A DNA stretch of 64,000 bases from Halomonas sp. CUBES01. Lineage in GTDB: Bacteria > Pseudomonadota > Gammaproteobacteria > Pseudomonadales > Halomonadaceae. Below, piece by piece: positions 6,875-16,353 of the stretch. Position 1 is the stretch's first letter; each line of letters opens with the position of its first letter. The position numbers were made by a program, and so were the translations under genes. The stretch lies in NCBI RefSeq assembly GCF_020991005.1, contig NZ_JAJLLW010000010.1:1-64000 (forward strand), in the 5' to 3' direction. Under the pieces are notes generated by a model. That model worked only from the letters and a program-made list of their open reading frames with translations. It ran no database searches and had not been told where the DNA came from.

Positions 6875-8200
6875 TCAGCCGACCAACACGCTGGGCAGGC
6901 CGGTGATCAATACGGGGAAGAACGCCATGAGAGCACAGGCGATCAGAATGAGCGCCACAAACGGAATAACCGCTTTGTAGAGGTCAACGATCTCAACGCC
7001 AGGCGGTGCCACCCCCTTCAGGTAAAACAGCGCATAGCCGAATGGGGGGGTAAGGAAGGAGGTCTGGAGCACAACGGCGACCATCACCACGAACCACAGC
7101 ACATCGATGCCCATCGTCTCGACAATTGGCAGCATGATGGGGAAGCTGAGCAGCACGATTCCCGTCCAGTCCAGGAACATCCCCAGGATAAACACCAGGA
7201 AAAGCATCAGCAGTAGAGCGCCGAACGTACCGCCGGGCATCGACAGAACCAACTCGCTGATCACCTCCATGCCACCGCCGATCGAAAACACGCCGGTAAA
7301 TGCCGTTGCACCCACCAGCACCAGCATCACCATGGTGGTGGTTTTGCCGGCCTCGATCATCGTGCTGTAGCAGGTGGAGAGCTTGCGATCGCCGAAAATC
7401 ATGAACAGGATGAAGGCGATGAACACGCCAATAGCGGAGGCTTCGGTTGCCGTGGCAATACCGGTAAACAGCGCCCCCAATACCCCAAGAATCAGCGACA
7501 TCGGTGGAACCACATACTTTGCCAGCATGATCAGAAGCTGCCGGGTGCTGACTTCAGCACGTTCTTCTTCTGGTACCTTGGGGCCGTAGGAAGGTTTTAC
7601 AAAGCAGATGATCAGCACATAGAGCGCATACATGACGCCGAGCATTACGCCAGGTACCAGGGCGCCGGCAAACAGCGCGCCTACGGAGACCGGCGAATAA
7701 CTCGCCATCAGAATCAGCATGATGCTGGGCGGTATGAGAATGCCCAGGCAGCCGCTGGCCATGATGACGCCCGCACTCAGCTCCTTGTTGTAGCCGTACT
7801 TGAGCATCGGCACCAGCGCGATCATGCCCATCACCGCGATGGACGCGCCGACGATACCGGTGGTCGCGGCGAGCAGCACCGACACCACAACCACCGTCAG
7901 GGCCAGGCCACCACGCAGATTCGCCAGTAGAAGGCGCATGGCATCGAACATTTTCTCGGTGACGCCTGAGTCGTTCAAGAAACGCGCCATCAGAATAAAC
8001 AGCGGAATTGCCACCAGGACATAGTTATCCATGGCGTTGCCATAGACGTTGTTGATGATGATGCCCAGGGTGTTGGCACCGGGCCCCAGGAAAGCACCAA
8101 TGACCGCCACGCCGCCCAGCACGAAGGCCAGCGGATGCCCCATGAACAGGCCGATCAACAGGCCGCCAAACATGAACAAGGTGAGTAGTTCAGCACTCAT
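6875..8200 (-). CDS. dctM: TRAP transporter, large permease subunit
   Basis: This encodes 441 residues with about twelve hydrophobic segments. It shows the DctM family pattern: an N-terminal GLFMGHPLAFVLGG, AIPLFILMARFLNDSG, GASIAVMGMIALVPMLKYGYNKELSAG and a repeat of the same fold in the second half, plus LDWTGIVLLSFPIMLPI near the end. The protein forms the transport path of a sodium-driven tripartite carrier for an organic acid. Its ATG overlaps the stop of the small permease by ATGA, so both are translated together. Length is normal for the family. Confidence 0.92.
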   Translation of the reverse strand: MSAELLTLFMFGGLLIGLFMGHPLAFVLGGVAVIGAFLGPGANTLGIIINNVYGNAMDNYVLVAIPLFILMARFLNDSGVTEKMFDAMRLLLANLRGGLALTVVVVSVLLAATTGIVGASIAVMGMIALVPMLKYGYNKELSAGVIMASGCLGILIPPSIMLILMASYSPVSVGALFAGALVPGVMLGVMYALYVLIICFVKPSYGPKVPEEERAEVSTRQLLIMLAKYVVPPMSLILGVLGALFTGIATATEASAIGVFIAFILFMIFGDRKLSTCYSTMIEAGKTTTMVMLVLVGATAFTGVFSIGGGMEVISELVLSMPGGTFGALLLMLFLVFILGMFLDWTGIVLLSFPIMLPIVETMGIDVLWFVVMVAVVLQTSFLTPPFGYALFYLKGVAPPGVEIVDLYKAVIPFVALILIACALMAFFPVLITGLPSVLVG

Positions 8201-8700
8201 GTGTGGCTCTCCTCGCGCAGCTGCATAATGGCGCGCAGTACAATGGCAATGGCCTGCAGCAAGATCAGCGCTGCGGCTACCACGATCACCCCTTTCACGG
8301 GATAGACGGGGATGGACACCATGCCGTAGGTGGTCTCGCCGCGGCTGATGGAGCGCTCGAAAAACAGCCAGCCGTAGGTCAGCATCAGCCAGATGAACGG
8401 GACGAAAAATACCCCGTAGCCGATGATCTCCAGGACTGCCTGCCTCTTGCGGGTGAGCAGGCGTTTCAGAACGTCGACTTCCACATGCGCGTGGTGACGC
8501 AGTGCATAGGCCGCCATCAGCATGAAGTGCGCGCCGAACAGCATTTTCGTTACGTCAAAAGCCCAGTCACTCGGGCGTCCCAGGAAAAAGCGCATCGCGA
8601 TGTCATACAGCACAATCAACGTGATGACCGCGATTAAAGGCGCAATAATTCGTCCAAAGTACTCATTGAGCGTATCAATGGCGTTTGCGATCGCATGCAT
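8197..8700 (-). CDS. dctQ: TRAP transporter, small permease subunit
   Basis: This encodes 167 residues with four membrane segments and the DctQ signature region (DIAMRFFLGRPSDWAFDVTK, then HHAHVEVDVL). It pairs with the large permease, whose start overlaps its stop by four bases. The ATG at 8700 is chosen, preceded by GGGAGA; the open frame runs to 8754 with less typical residues. A terminator-like hairpin separates it from the binding-protein gene, which probably lowers permease expression relative to the binding protein. Confidence 0.9.
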   Translation of the reverse strand: MHAIANAIDTLNEYFGRIIAPLIAVITLIVLYDIAMRFFLGRPSDWAFDVTKMLFGAHFMLMAAYALRHHAHVEVDVLKRLLTRKRQAVLEIIGYGVFFVPFIWLMLTYGWLFFERSISRGETTYGMVSIPVYPVKGVIVVAAALILLQAIAIVLRAIMQLREESHT

Positions 8701-8735
8701 GGGAGGTCTCCCGCTTCTCAATGTAGGCGCGTGAC

Positions 8736-8770
8736 GCAAAAACCGCCCCGACAACGTTGCCGAGGCGGTT
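8736..8770 (-). terminator. Attenuating hairpin between dctP- and dctQ-like genes
   Basis: AACCGCC and GGCGGTT arms are followed by a T run on the - strand. Its position after the binding-protein gene suits partial termination, giving an excess of binding protein over permease. Confidence 0.7.
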
Positions 8771-8782
8771 ATCGACGGCTGA

Positions 8783-9886
8783 TTACATGCAGGCTTCGAG
8801 TTCGTCGAGCGACGGCAGGTTATCGATGGAGCGGCTCATGTTGAACGGCACGGTCACATCGCGCCAGTTGGCGTAGTGCTCCATGTAGCTGATCATGGAG
8901 TGGTATACCTTGGCGTGCATCGGGTCTTCACAGGCGCCGCGCAGAATCACCTCATTGGTCACGTCCTGGATCTCGGCCAAGTCTTCTTCCGAGAGCGTGC
9001 TGATCTCGACGCCATCTTCCTTGAACTTCACGGTAGCCTCGGTCGATTGGCGTTCAGACCAGGCCAGTGACCAGGCCATGGTCGCTTCCGCCGCGATCTT
9101 GAGGGTTTCCTGGGTGTCTTCGGAAAGCTCGTCCCAGGCGTCTTTGTTGATCATCACGCCAAAGACGCTGGCAGACTGGTGCCAGCCCGGCGTTGACCAG
9201 TAGTCCGCCACTTCGGAGAACCCGGCGTTGTAGTCGACCCCCGGCGTGGAAAACTCGCCGGCATCGATCACGCCACGCTCAATCGCCTGGTAGACTTCGC
9301 CGCCGGCCAGCGTGACCTGTGAACCGCCCAGCTTTTCAAGTACGCGACCCTGGTCACGGCCCGAGAGGCGTAGCCGCTTGCCTTCGAGATCGGCAATGCT
9401 TTCGATGGGCGTGTTGCCCATGAAGCCGGATTCGTTATTGGTGATCCCGTAGGGCAGGTACACCATGTTGTAGTTGCCATATACTTCTTGATAGAGGTCC
9501 CAGCCACCCCACTGCAGGATCCAGTTCATGTAATCCACGCCGTTGAACAGGCTGGTGGTCGTGGCCAGCGGTGAGAAGGCGGGGCTGCGCCCTGCCCAGT
9601 AGCCAGGCCAGTCGCCCGCCGCGTCGATGGCACCAGTTTCGGTGGCATCGAATACTTCGGTGCCGGGCATGAGTGTGCCCCCGGCGCGGAAGTTTATCTG
9701 CAGCTCGTCGCCGGCCAGTGTGTTGACCAGTTCGACCCAGTGCTGATCGATCTTGATCAAGTCCAGGTTGTCTGGCCACGTGGTGGTCATGGTCCACTCT
9801 TGCTGAGCATGAGCGGTAGAGGAGAGCGCGGCAAAGGCAACGCCCGCTGCGAGGCTGGTCATGGCAAACTTGGCAGTTTTATTCAT
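8783..9886 (-). CDS. TRAP transporter, periplasmic binding protein, TakP-like
   Basis: This encodes 367 residues with a signal peptide (about 1-27, cleavage after AHA). The mature part follows the DctP family: EWTMTTTWPDNLD near the N terminus, LEGKRLRLSGRDQGRVLEKLGG in the middle, and EFSTPGVDYNAGF in the substrate region. This last motif and the overall length resemble the TakP subgroup, which binds 2-oxo acids, so an organic or 2-oxo acid is likely, but the substrate is inferred only. It is the first gene of the operon with both permeases. A LiuR-like palindrome lies upstream (9957-9970), which would fit a link to branched-chain acid or fatty acid breakdown. Confidence 0.87.
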   Translation of the reverse strand: MNKTAKFAMTSLAAGVAFAALSSTAHAQQEWTMTTTWPDNLDLIKIDQHWVELVNTLAGDELQINFRAGGTLMPGTEVFDATETGAIDAAGDWPGYWAGRSPAFSPLATTTSLFNGVDYMNWILQWGGWDLYQEVYGNYNMVYLPYGITNNESGFMGNTPIESIADLEGKRLRLSGRDQGRVLEKLGGSQVTLAGGEVYQAIERGVIDAGEFSTPGVDYNAGFSEVADYWSTPGWHQSASVFGVMINKDAWDELSEDTQETLKIAAEATMAWSLAWSERQSTEATVKFKEDGVEISTLSEEDLAEIQDVTNEVILRGACEDPMHAKVYHSMISYMEHYANWRDVTVPFNMSRSIDNLPSLDELEACM

Positions 9887-9946
9887 GTTGTGGATCCTGT
9901 TGGTCGCCGTTGAATGGATGAGAAAGTGAGAGATGCAAAACGTCTA

Positions 9947-9985
9947 TTGGCATGCATTACGTTTACGTAAAGGTGTTTGGCATGC
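9947..9985. promoter_or_regulatory. Candidate LiuR-like operator flanked by direct repeats
   Basis: TTACGTTTACGTAA (9957-9970) resembles the operator of LiuR, a MerR-family regulator of leucine and fatty-acid breakdown. It is framed by two copies of TTGGCATGC (9947-9955 and 9977-9985), exactly 30 bases apart. The site lies about 60 bases upstream of the TRAP operon start, within the 320-base gap between that operon and tmcA. The rest of the gap holds no evident gene. Confidence 0.45.
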
Positions 9986-10206
9986 CTGCTTAAATTAGCA
10001 CACTCTGGGCGTTGCAACGCAACATTGCGATGTGGTGGATCGACGCTGGGCGAGGGTATCGGGAGCCTGCATGATTTTTAAAAAAAATCAGAAGGTTAGT
10101 GGCTTTGCTGCCGACAGCAGTGATGACGAATGGGTGTGAAAAGCGTTGAACGGACCCCGTTGATGCAACCAAAGTTGTAAGCTGTTTATCCCGGAGAGGA
10201 GACTTT

Positions 10207-12384
10207 ATGCCGTCGATATCGACTGACGACGCGCCAGTATCGCGATCCATCGAACTACTATGTCAGCAGGCAAGACGACTGGCTCGGCGACGCTGGCGAC
10301 AGCTTGTCTGGCTCCAGGGAGATGCAGAACGTTGTCGCGAGATGGCCGTGGGGCTATGGCAGGCGCGATCCTGGTCGTCTCCGCTATGGATAGGCGACCA
10401 CGCCCCCGTGGCGGCCTCTTTGAAAGCGGGGCGGGCGACAACGCGGCTCGGTAGCGAGCACCAGCTGGTGGTGGTGGATGCCCACGAGGGCGCCGGAGGC
10501 TTCAATCCGGACGCCCTGGGGGCGGTTGGCGGCACCCTGGCGGCGGGTGGGCTGCTTGTCCTGATCACGCCCGAGCAGTGGGGGGCTCAGCCCGACCCTG
10601 ACTACGCCCGAATCGCCGATTATCCCCGCGAGTGGGCGGCGCTTAGCGCGCACTACCTGGCGCGGCTTGCCAGGCAGCTCAAGGCATCGACGGAGGTGAT
10701 CCATTGGACACCTGAGGCGCTGCCCCGGCTGGGGCGGCTGCCAGCCACGCCGGCGGCGCCTGAAAATCCACGCGATGATGCATGCCTGACCCTGGATCAG
10801 GCCGTGGCCGTCAGTGCCCTTGTGGGGCTCAAGCGCCGCCGCCCCCTGGTGATCACCGCCGATCGTGGTCGCGGCAAAAGTGCCGCCATGGGCATTGCCT
10901 GCATGCGTTTGCTGCGCGGCAAGACATCACGCGTCATCGTCACGGCGCCGCGCCTGGCGGCCGTCGAGAGCCTGTTTGAGCGCGCCGCGTCCTTGTGCCC
11001 GGAGGGACAGCGCAGCGCGGCGGATCGCTTCGTGCTTGACGGAGGGCAAGAGCTACGCTTCGTCACGCCCGATGCGCTGAGCGAACACGTCGCGGCGGGT
11101 ACGCTGGGCGGCGACGGCAGTTATCTGATGGTGGATGAAGCCGCCGCGCTGCCCGCGCCGCTGTTGGCGCAATGGCTGACGGCGTTTCCGCGCATTGCCT
11201 TTGCTACCACCGTGCACGGCTACGAGGGGTCTGGGCGAGGGTTTGCGCTGCGCTTTCGTGGCGTGCTGGACGCGCAGACGCCGGACTGGAAGGCGCTCAC
11301 CCTGACAGGCCCGGTACGCTGGCAGGCAGGTGACCCCCTTGAAGCGACGCTTGACCAACTGTTGTTGCTGCACGCACCGCTGTCGCCAGCGCAAGACGAC
11401 TTGGCGGCTCACTGTGCTTCCCATGCGGTTAGTCGGGAGGCGCTTGCCAGGGATGAGACGGCGCTTGGCAAACTCTTCGGTCTGCTGGTGCAGTCCCACT
11501 ACCGCACAACGCCGAGTGATCTGCGCCAGCTGCTCGATGGGCCTGATATGCAGCTGCGCGTTAGCGGCTCGCCAAAGCGACCTCAGGCCGTCCTGGTGAC
11601 CTGCGACGAAGGCGGCTTTACGCTGGAGCTTGCCCACCAGGTGGCGCGCGGCGAGCGACGCCCCCAAGGGCATTTGATGGCCCAGTCACTCGCCGCTCAC
11701 GGCGGCTGCCGCGAGGCTCTGACGGCGCGCTGGCGGCGAGTGGTACGCATTGCCAGCCACCCCGGCAGGCGTCGCCAGGGGGTGGGAAGCAGACTGCTAA
11801 GCGACGACCAGGCTCAGGCGGCGGCGGAAGGCATCATGCTGTATGGCGCGACCTTCGGCGCTGAGGCGGGGCTGCTGCGTTTCTGGCGTGCCCAGGGGTT
11901 TGTGGTGGTGCGCCTGGGCGTGACGCGTGAAGCCTCAAGCGGCGAGTTTGCCGTGATGGTGGCCAAGGCGTTGACCCCATCGGGGGCGCGCGTGCTGGGC
12001 GCGCTGCACGAGCGGTTTGTCGCCGCGCTACCAGGGTTACTGGCGTTTGAGCTGGCGTCGCTGCCCGCGGCGGTGGTCAGCCTACTGATCCATGAGCTGC
12101 CCGAGCGTACTTTGACCCAGGCCGAGCGTCAGGACATCATCGACGTGGCCACCGCCCATCGCTCGCCGGCGCTGGCGCGGGCCTCCTTGCAAGCGCTGGC
12201 GCGGGACGCAAGTCGCTGGCCATTGTCAGCCGCTGGGCAATCCGCCCATCAGCAGCTTGCCGCCTGGGCCTTCCAGAATCAGCCGCTTGCCGATGCCCCC
12301 GCCGCGTCCGTGCGGGCGCTGCGGGGGATAGTACACACCCTGTGGAACGAGCAACCGCTTTCCCCAGAAGCCGGGGGCCGTTAA
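10207..12384 (+). CDS. tmcA: tRNA(Met) cytidine acetyltransferase
   Basis: This encodes 725 residues. TmcA uses ATP and acetyl-CoA to make N4-acetylcytidine at the wobble base of elongator tRNA-Met, in the cytoplasm. Domains in order: an N-terminal DUF1726 region (about 1-170), an RNA-helicase-like module with Walker A DRGRGKSA (about 219-226) and Walker B LMVDEAAALP, then a GNAT acetyltransferase domain with the acetyl-CoA loop RRRQGVGSRLL, and a C-terminal tail. Length is close to that of enterobacterial TmcA. The ATG at 10207 has AGGAGAC upstream. The gene is divergent from the TRAP operon and followed by pepD. Confidence 0.93.
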   Translation: MPSISTDDAPVSRSIELLCQQARRLARRRWRQLVWLQGDAERCREMAVGLWQARSWSSPLWIGDHAPVAASLKAGRATTRLGSEHQLVVVDAHEGAGGFNPDALGAVGGTLAAGGLLVLITPEQWGAQPDPDYARIADYPREWAALSAHYLARLARQLKASTEVIHWTPEALPRLGRLPATPAAPENPRDDACLTLDQAVAVSALVGLKRRRPLVITADRGRGKSAAMGIACMRLLRGKTSRVIVTAPRLAAVESLFERAASLCPEGQRSAADRFVLDGGQELRFVTPDALSEHVAAGTLGGDGSYLMVDEAAALPAPLLAQWLTAFPRIAFATTVHGYEGSGRGFALRFRGVLDAQTPDWKALTLTGPVRWQAGDPLEATLDQLLLLHAPLSPAQDDLAAHCASHAVSREALARDETALGKLFGLLVQSHYRTTPSDLRQLLDGPDMQLRVSGSPKRPQAVLVTCDEGGFTLELAHQVARGERRPQGHLMAQSLAAHGGCREALTARWRRVVRIASHPGRRRQGVGSRLLSDDQAQAAAEGIMLYGATFGAEAGLLRFWRAQGFVVVRLGVTREASSGEFAVMVAKALTPSGARVLGALHERFVAALPGLLAFELASLPAAVVSLLIHELPERTLTQAERQDIIDVATAHRSPALARASLQALARDASRWPLSAAGQSAHQQLAAWAFQNQPLADAPAASVRALRGIVHTLWNEQPLSPEAGGR

Positions 12385-12416
12385 AGTAACTCAGTTATCC
12401 ATGATAAAGAGCTCCC

Positions 12417-13877
12417 ATGAACGAACACCTCGACGCGCTGAGCCCTGCGCCTGTATGGCGCCACTTCCGAACGCTGTGCAATACCCCCCGCCCCTCTGGT
12501 CATGAAGCGCAACTGGTCGCCGTGCTGGAAACCTGGGCCGAGTCCCAGGGTATCGACCATGACCGCGATGCGTTTGGCAATTTACGCCTGCGCAAGTCGG
12601 CGACTCCCGGCCATGAGCACACCCCGGGGCTTATCCTGCAGGGCCACCTGGACATGGTGGCCCAGGCCAACGCCGATCACGCCCACGATTTCCGGCGCGA
12701 TCCCATTCGCACCTATGTGGCCGACGGCTGGCTGCACGCGGAAGGCACCACCCTGGGCGCGGATAACGGCCTTGGAGTGGCGGCAATACTCGCGCTGCTT
12801 GAAGATCCCGAGCTTACCCACGGCCCTCTGGAGGCGCTGTTCACGCTGGAAGAAGAAAGCTCCATGGGGGGCGCGCTGGGTCTGGCCGATGACTGGCTGG
12901 AGGGCAAGCTGCTGCTGAACCTCGATAGCGAGGATCACGGCGAGGTGTTTATCGGCTGTGCGGGCGGCGCCGATGTGGTCGTCGACGCCCGGCTTCCAAG
13001 CGCTGCCCTGAAAGCCGACGAGTGCGTACTCAGGCTGTCGCTTTCGGGGCTGAAAGGCGGTCACTCAGGTCTGGATATCCATCAGCCGCTGGGTAACGCC
13101 AACCGACTGCTGGTGCGCGTCCTGCGGGCGCTGGAACACGTCGATGCCCGGCTGCTCAATTATCAAGGCGGTACGCTGCGCAACGCCATCCCCCGGGAAG
13201 CCTTTGCCGACGTCGCGCTGCCCGCTGACGAGCAGCAGGAGGCAATGGCGATCATCAATGCGCTTGGGCAAACCCTGAGGCGTGAGCTGGGCAGCGGCGA
13301 TGCGGGCCTGCAACTCGTCGCCGAGCCGGTGAGCCCGGAAGGTGCCGAGCCGTTGACCCTGGATGCCAGCACCATGCTGGTGGCGGCGTTGCATGCAGCG
13401 CCCTGCGGCGTCGAGCGGATGAGCGCCGACGTGCCCGGGGTGGTGGAAACGTCCAATAACCTGGGCGTGGTCAGCCTGGAACAGGGGCGGTTTCATGTCT
13501 GTGCGCTGGTGCGATCGCTACACGACAGCGCCGTGGTAGCCATGGCCGACCGTTTCAATGCCTTGTTCGGACTGATCGGCGCGCGGGTCAGCGTGGAAAA
13601 TGCCTACCCCGGCTGGGTGCCGAACCCGGACGGGGCGCTGCTCAAGCGCTTCAAGGCCTGCCACCAGGCGCTGCTGGGGTACGCCCCCGCGGTAAATGTC
13701 ATCCACGCAGGGCTCGAGTGCGGCATTCTCGGCAGCAAGTACCCGCACCTCGACATGATTTCGTTCGGGCCGACCATTCGTGGCGCGCACTCGCCGGACG
13801 AGCGGGTCGAACTGGCGACCGTCGAGGAATTCTGGCGCTTGCTGCGGGCCCTGGTTGAATCCTTGACCAGCCGTTGA
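12417..13877 (+). CDS. pepD: Aminoacyl-histidine dipeptidase
   Basis: This encodes 486 residues, equal to typical PepD length. The M20 metallopeptidase motifs are present: GHLDMV with the first metal His and Asp, LGADNGLG with the bridging Asp, EEES with the catalytic Glu pair, and GLKGGHSGLDI at the start of the dimerisation domain. A final metal His lies in GAHSPDERV. The enzyme cleaves dipeptides, including Xaa-His, in the cytoplasm using zinc. It follows tmcA after 32 bases and is closed by a terminator at 13883-13908. Confidence 0.93.
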   Translation: MNEHLDALSPAPVWRHFRTLCNTPRPSGHEAQLVAVLETWAESQGIDHDRDAFGNLRLRKSATPGHEHTPGLILQGHLDMVAQANADHAHDFRRDPIRTYVADGWLHAEGTTLGADNGLGVAAILALLEDPELTHGPLEALFTLEEESSMGGALGLADDWLEGKLLLNLDSEDHGEVFIGCAGGADVVVDARLPSAALKADECVLRLSLSGLKGGHSGLDIHQPLGNANRLLVRVLRALEHVDARLLNYQGGTLRNAIPREAFADVALPADEQQEAMAIINALGQTLRRELGSGDAGLQLVAEPVSPEGAEPLTLDASTMLVAALHAAPCGVERMSADVPGVVETSNNLGVVSLEQGRFHVCALVRSLHDSAVVAMADRFNALFGLIGARVSVENAYPGWVPNPDGALLKRFKACHQALLGYAPAVNVIHAGLECGILGSKYPHLDMISFGPTIRGAHSPDERVELATVEEFWRLLRALVESLTSR

Positions 13878-13882
13878 ACGCA

Positions 13883-13908
13883 AAAACGGCACCCCAGGGT
13901 GCCGTTTT
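13883..13908. terminator. Terminator between pepD and dps
   Basis: The arms AAAACGGCACC and GGTGCCGTTTT form a strong hairpin flanked by A and T runs, between two convergent genes, so it can act in both directions. Confidence 0.85.
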
Positions 13909-13934
13909 GCTTTCAGTCTGATGGGCTTGAACGC

Positions 13935-14411
13935 TTATTTGCTTAAATAGGCGTTGAGCATCCAGACGGTTTTTTCCTGCTCGCGGATATAATCGCCCGC
14001 CTGTGCCGCCGTGCCTTCGTCGTCGGCATCTGACGCGATGGATAGCAGCTCGCGCTGGAGCTCGATCAGCGTTTGATAGCCGCGCAGTACACCGTTGACG
14101 CAGGCCGTACCGTCATGAACATCCTTGTCTTCTTGGATGCGTGACAGCTGGATGTAGTCGCTGTAGGCATGAACCGGTTTGTGGCCCAGGGTCAGGATAC
14201 GCTCGGCGACTTCATCAACCTTGGCGAGCAGGTCGGTATAGAATTCCTCGAACTTGGCATGCAGCTCGAAAAAATCGTTACCCCTGACGTTCCAGTGATA
14301 GCCCCGGACGTTCATGTAAAAAATCTGGTAGTTGGCCAGCAGGTGATTGAGCTTTTCGGCCAGCTGGGTGGCGCTGCCTTCGTGTAGGCCGATGCTGTTG
14401 GTATCGGACAT
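13935..14411 (-). CDS. dps: Dps-family ferritin-like DNA-protection protein
   Basis: This encodes 158 residues in the four-helix Dps fold. The ferroxidase signature is visible as YHWNVRG followed by FFELHAKFEEFYTDLLAKVDEVAERI, giving the His, Asp and Glu iron ligands shared between subunits. Such proteins form dodecamers that oxidise and store iron with peroxide and shield DNA under starvation or oxidative stress. A DNA-binding Lys-rich tail is not obvious, so the iron-store role is better supported than DNA binding. AGGAGGCAGG lies upstream of the ATG. Monocistronic by context. Confidence 0.9.
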   Translation of the reverse strand: MSDTNSIGLHEGSATQLAEKLNHLLANYQIFYMNVRGYHWNVRGNDFFELHAKFEEFYTDLLAKVDEVAERILTLGHKPVHAYSDYIQLSRIQEDKDVHDGTACVNGVLRGYQTLIELQRELLSIASDADDEGTAAQAGDYIREQEKTVWMLNAYLSK

Positions 14412-14572
14412 GTCCTGCCTCCTTGGTGATCATCGCCGAACGATAAAAGATGATGGTGAAAGGGTAAGCAGCAGCGCACGCGTTGCATAGCAAGTTTTAT
14501 GCATGGCGGCTATAGCGCTAGCCCATTACCCGTCGACCAATACTCATTTAATGCTGGCGAGGGCGCCGCTTT

Positions 14573-15709
14573 TCAAGGGCGAGAGGCCTGCCATAGTCGA
14601 ATCAGGCTTTCGCAGCGCGCTTCGAGGAGCTCGGCGGTACGCGGCAAGGCGTCACTCAATGCCATCGGGCCATCGGCCAGCGCAAAGGCGGCGGTCACGC
14701 CTTCCTGCAGACAGGCCTGCCAGCCATCGCCCAGGCTGCCCGCCAACACAATCACCGGGGTCTGCCGCTGCGCCGCTGCCCGTGCCACGCCGATGGGGGT
14801 TTTCCCGGCAAGGCTCTGACCGTCCAGGCGCCCCTCACCGGTAATGACCAGGTCGGCCTGCTCGAGCAGGGTGGCAAAGCCCGCCTGCTGCATCAGCAGC
14901 TCGATACCCGGCTTCAGAGTGGCACCCAGAAAAGCCTGCGCGGCAAAGCCCATGCCGCCGGCGGCCCCTGCCCCGGGGCGGTCACGATCATCATGGCCCA
15001 ACACCTGCGCCGCCAGGTCGGCAAAGTGACCCAGGGCGTGGTCGAGCTGTTTAACGTCACCGGGGGACGCGCCTTTTTGCGGTCCGAAGATGGCGCTGGC
15101 GCCACGTTCGCCGAGCAGCGGGTTATCCACATCGACTGCTGCTTCTACCTTCAGGCTTGCCAGCCTTGGGTCGAGCCCCTCCAGGTGAAGCGTTGCCAGG
15201 TCGGCAAGCGCTGCTCCGCCCGGCGCTAATGGCTGGCCGTGAGCGTCCAGCAGTTCGGCACCCAGGGCGCGTAGCATCCCCGCACCGCCATCGTTGGTGG
15301 CGCTGCCGCCCAGTAAAAGCAGCACCTTTTCAGCGCCGTGATCGAGGGCGGCAAGGAACAGTTGGCCCACGCCATAAGTCGAGGTATAACGGGCGTCGCG
15401 CTCGTGGTCGGCGAGGGCCTGCAGTCCGCTGGCTTCTGCCAGTTCGATAAACGCGGTACGCTGGTCGGCATGCCAGCCCCACGCGGCTTCGCAGGGGCGG
15501 CCCAGAGCATCCTCGACGGTTTGCTGGTGGCGCTGTGCGCCCGTTGCCGCGATCAAGGCGTCAAGGCTGCCCTCGCCGCCATCGGCCAAGGGGCAGATGA
15601 GCGAGTGACAGTGAGGCGCTGCCCGTACCGCACCCCGGGACATGGCGTGGGCCGCGTCTTCGGCACTCAGCGCATCTTTGAAACTATCGGGGCAAAACAG
15701 GATATGCAT
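14573..15709 (-). CDS. glxK: Glycerate kinase
   Basis: This encodes 378 residues of the GlxK/GarK glycerate 2-kinase family. Visible motifs are ILFCPDSFKDALSA at the N terminus, CPLADGGEGSLDAL, LLLLGGSATNDGGAGMLRALG and GPQKGASPGDV. The enzyme phosphorylates D-glycerate with ATP, feeding glyoxylate or allantoin carbon into glycolysis. The ATG at 15709 is preferred over a GTG two codons earlier because GAGGG lies at a proper distance from it. The gene stands alone, divergent from the lipoprotein-zevAB operon. Confidence 0.9.
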   Translation of the reverse strand: MHILFCPDSFKDALSAEDAAHAMSRGAVRAAPHCHSLICPLADGGEGSLDALIAATGAQRHQQTVEDALGRPCEAAWGWHADQRTAFIELAEASGLQALADHERDARYTSTYGVGQLFLAALDHGAEKVLLLLGGSATNDGGAGMLRALGAELLDAHGQPLAPGGAALADLATLHLEGLDPRLASLKVEAAVDVDNPLLGERGASAIFGPQKGASPGDVKQLDHALGHFADLAAQVLGHDDRDRPGAGAAGGMGFAAQAFLGATLKPGIELLMQQAGFATLLEQADLVITGEGRLDGQSLAGKTPIGVARAAAQRQTPVIVLAGSLGDGWQACLQEGVTAAFALADGPMALSDALPRTAELLEARCESLIRLWQASRP

Positions 15710-15801
15710 GGGCACCCTCGTCGTTGATCATGGTCTACAGGACGAGCTTAGCGCGCAGCGCAGTGGCAAACCAGCATCATCCTATACCCCAAGGAGCGGT
15801 T

Positions 15802-16353
15802 ATGAAGTGGACGCCTGTCAGTTGCCTATGCCTGCTCGCCCTGGGCGGGTGCCAGGCCATGCCGTCATCGCTGCCCAGCGCAGACCCCCCGCCGGCCGAA
15901 TCGTGCTACTTTCCGAGCGATGATCCCGCCACCCTGACCGCCAGTGTCGATGTGCTCACGGAATGGGGCTTCAGTCTGGACGCCAGCGACACTCAATTAG
16001 GCTTGCTGACTGCCAGCCGCGAGAAAACGCTGCATGGCTATTCAGACCTTTACGCTGAGCCGCGTTTGCGTCCGCGCACGGGATTTCATGTGTTTGGCGG
16101 ACTGGGTAGCGGCGGGGGCGCCGGGTTGGGCGTTGGCGTCGGCCTCGGTGGAGGATTCAGCCAGCCGCCGGTCGAGGTGGAGCGCGTATCGTTGCTCTGG
16201 GATCGCCAGCACATGCGGGTATCGCGGGATATTCGCCGCTTTGATCAATATGGCAGCCTGCGCGAAGGCCGCAGCGCGAGCAGCGACGGGTTTTGCCAGC
16301 AATTGCAGCGCGCTCTGAGCGCGCAAACGGCGACAGGAGACCGTACACCATGA
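15802..16353 (+). CDS. Lipoprotein of unknown function
   Basis: This encodes 183 residues with a lipobox (LGGC, Cys near residue 17). The mature protein has a central Gly-rich stretch of about 30 residues that could insert in or lie against a membrane, and charged residues on both sides. I do not recognise a family with certainty. AAGGAG precedes the ATG at 15802, which matches the start of the signal peptide. Its stop overlaps the next lipoprotein gene by ATGA. It heads a four-gene chain ending in ZevAB-like zinc genes, which suggests, but does not prove, an envelope role tied to metal handling. Confidence 0.75.
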   Translation: MKWTPVSCLCLLALGGCQAMPSSLPSADPPPAESCYFPSDDPATLTASVDVLTEWGFSLDASDTQLGLLTASREKTLHGYSDLYAEPRLRPRTGFHVFGGLGSGGGAGLGVGVGLGGGFSQPPVEVERVSLLWDRQHMRVSRDIRRFDQYGSLREGRSASSDGFCQQLQRALSAQTATGDRTP

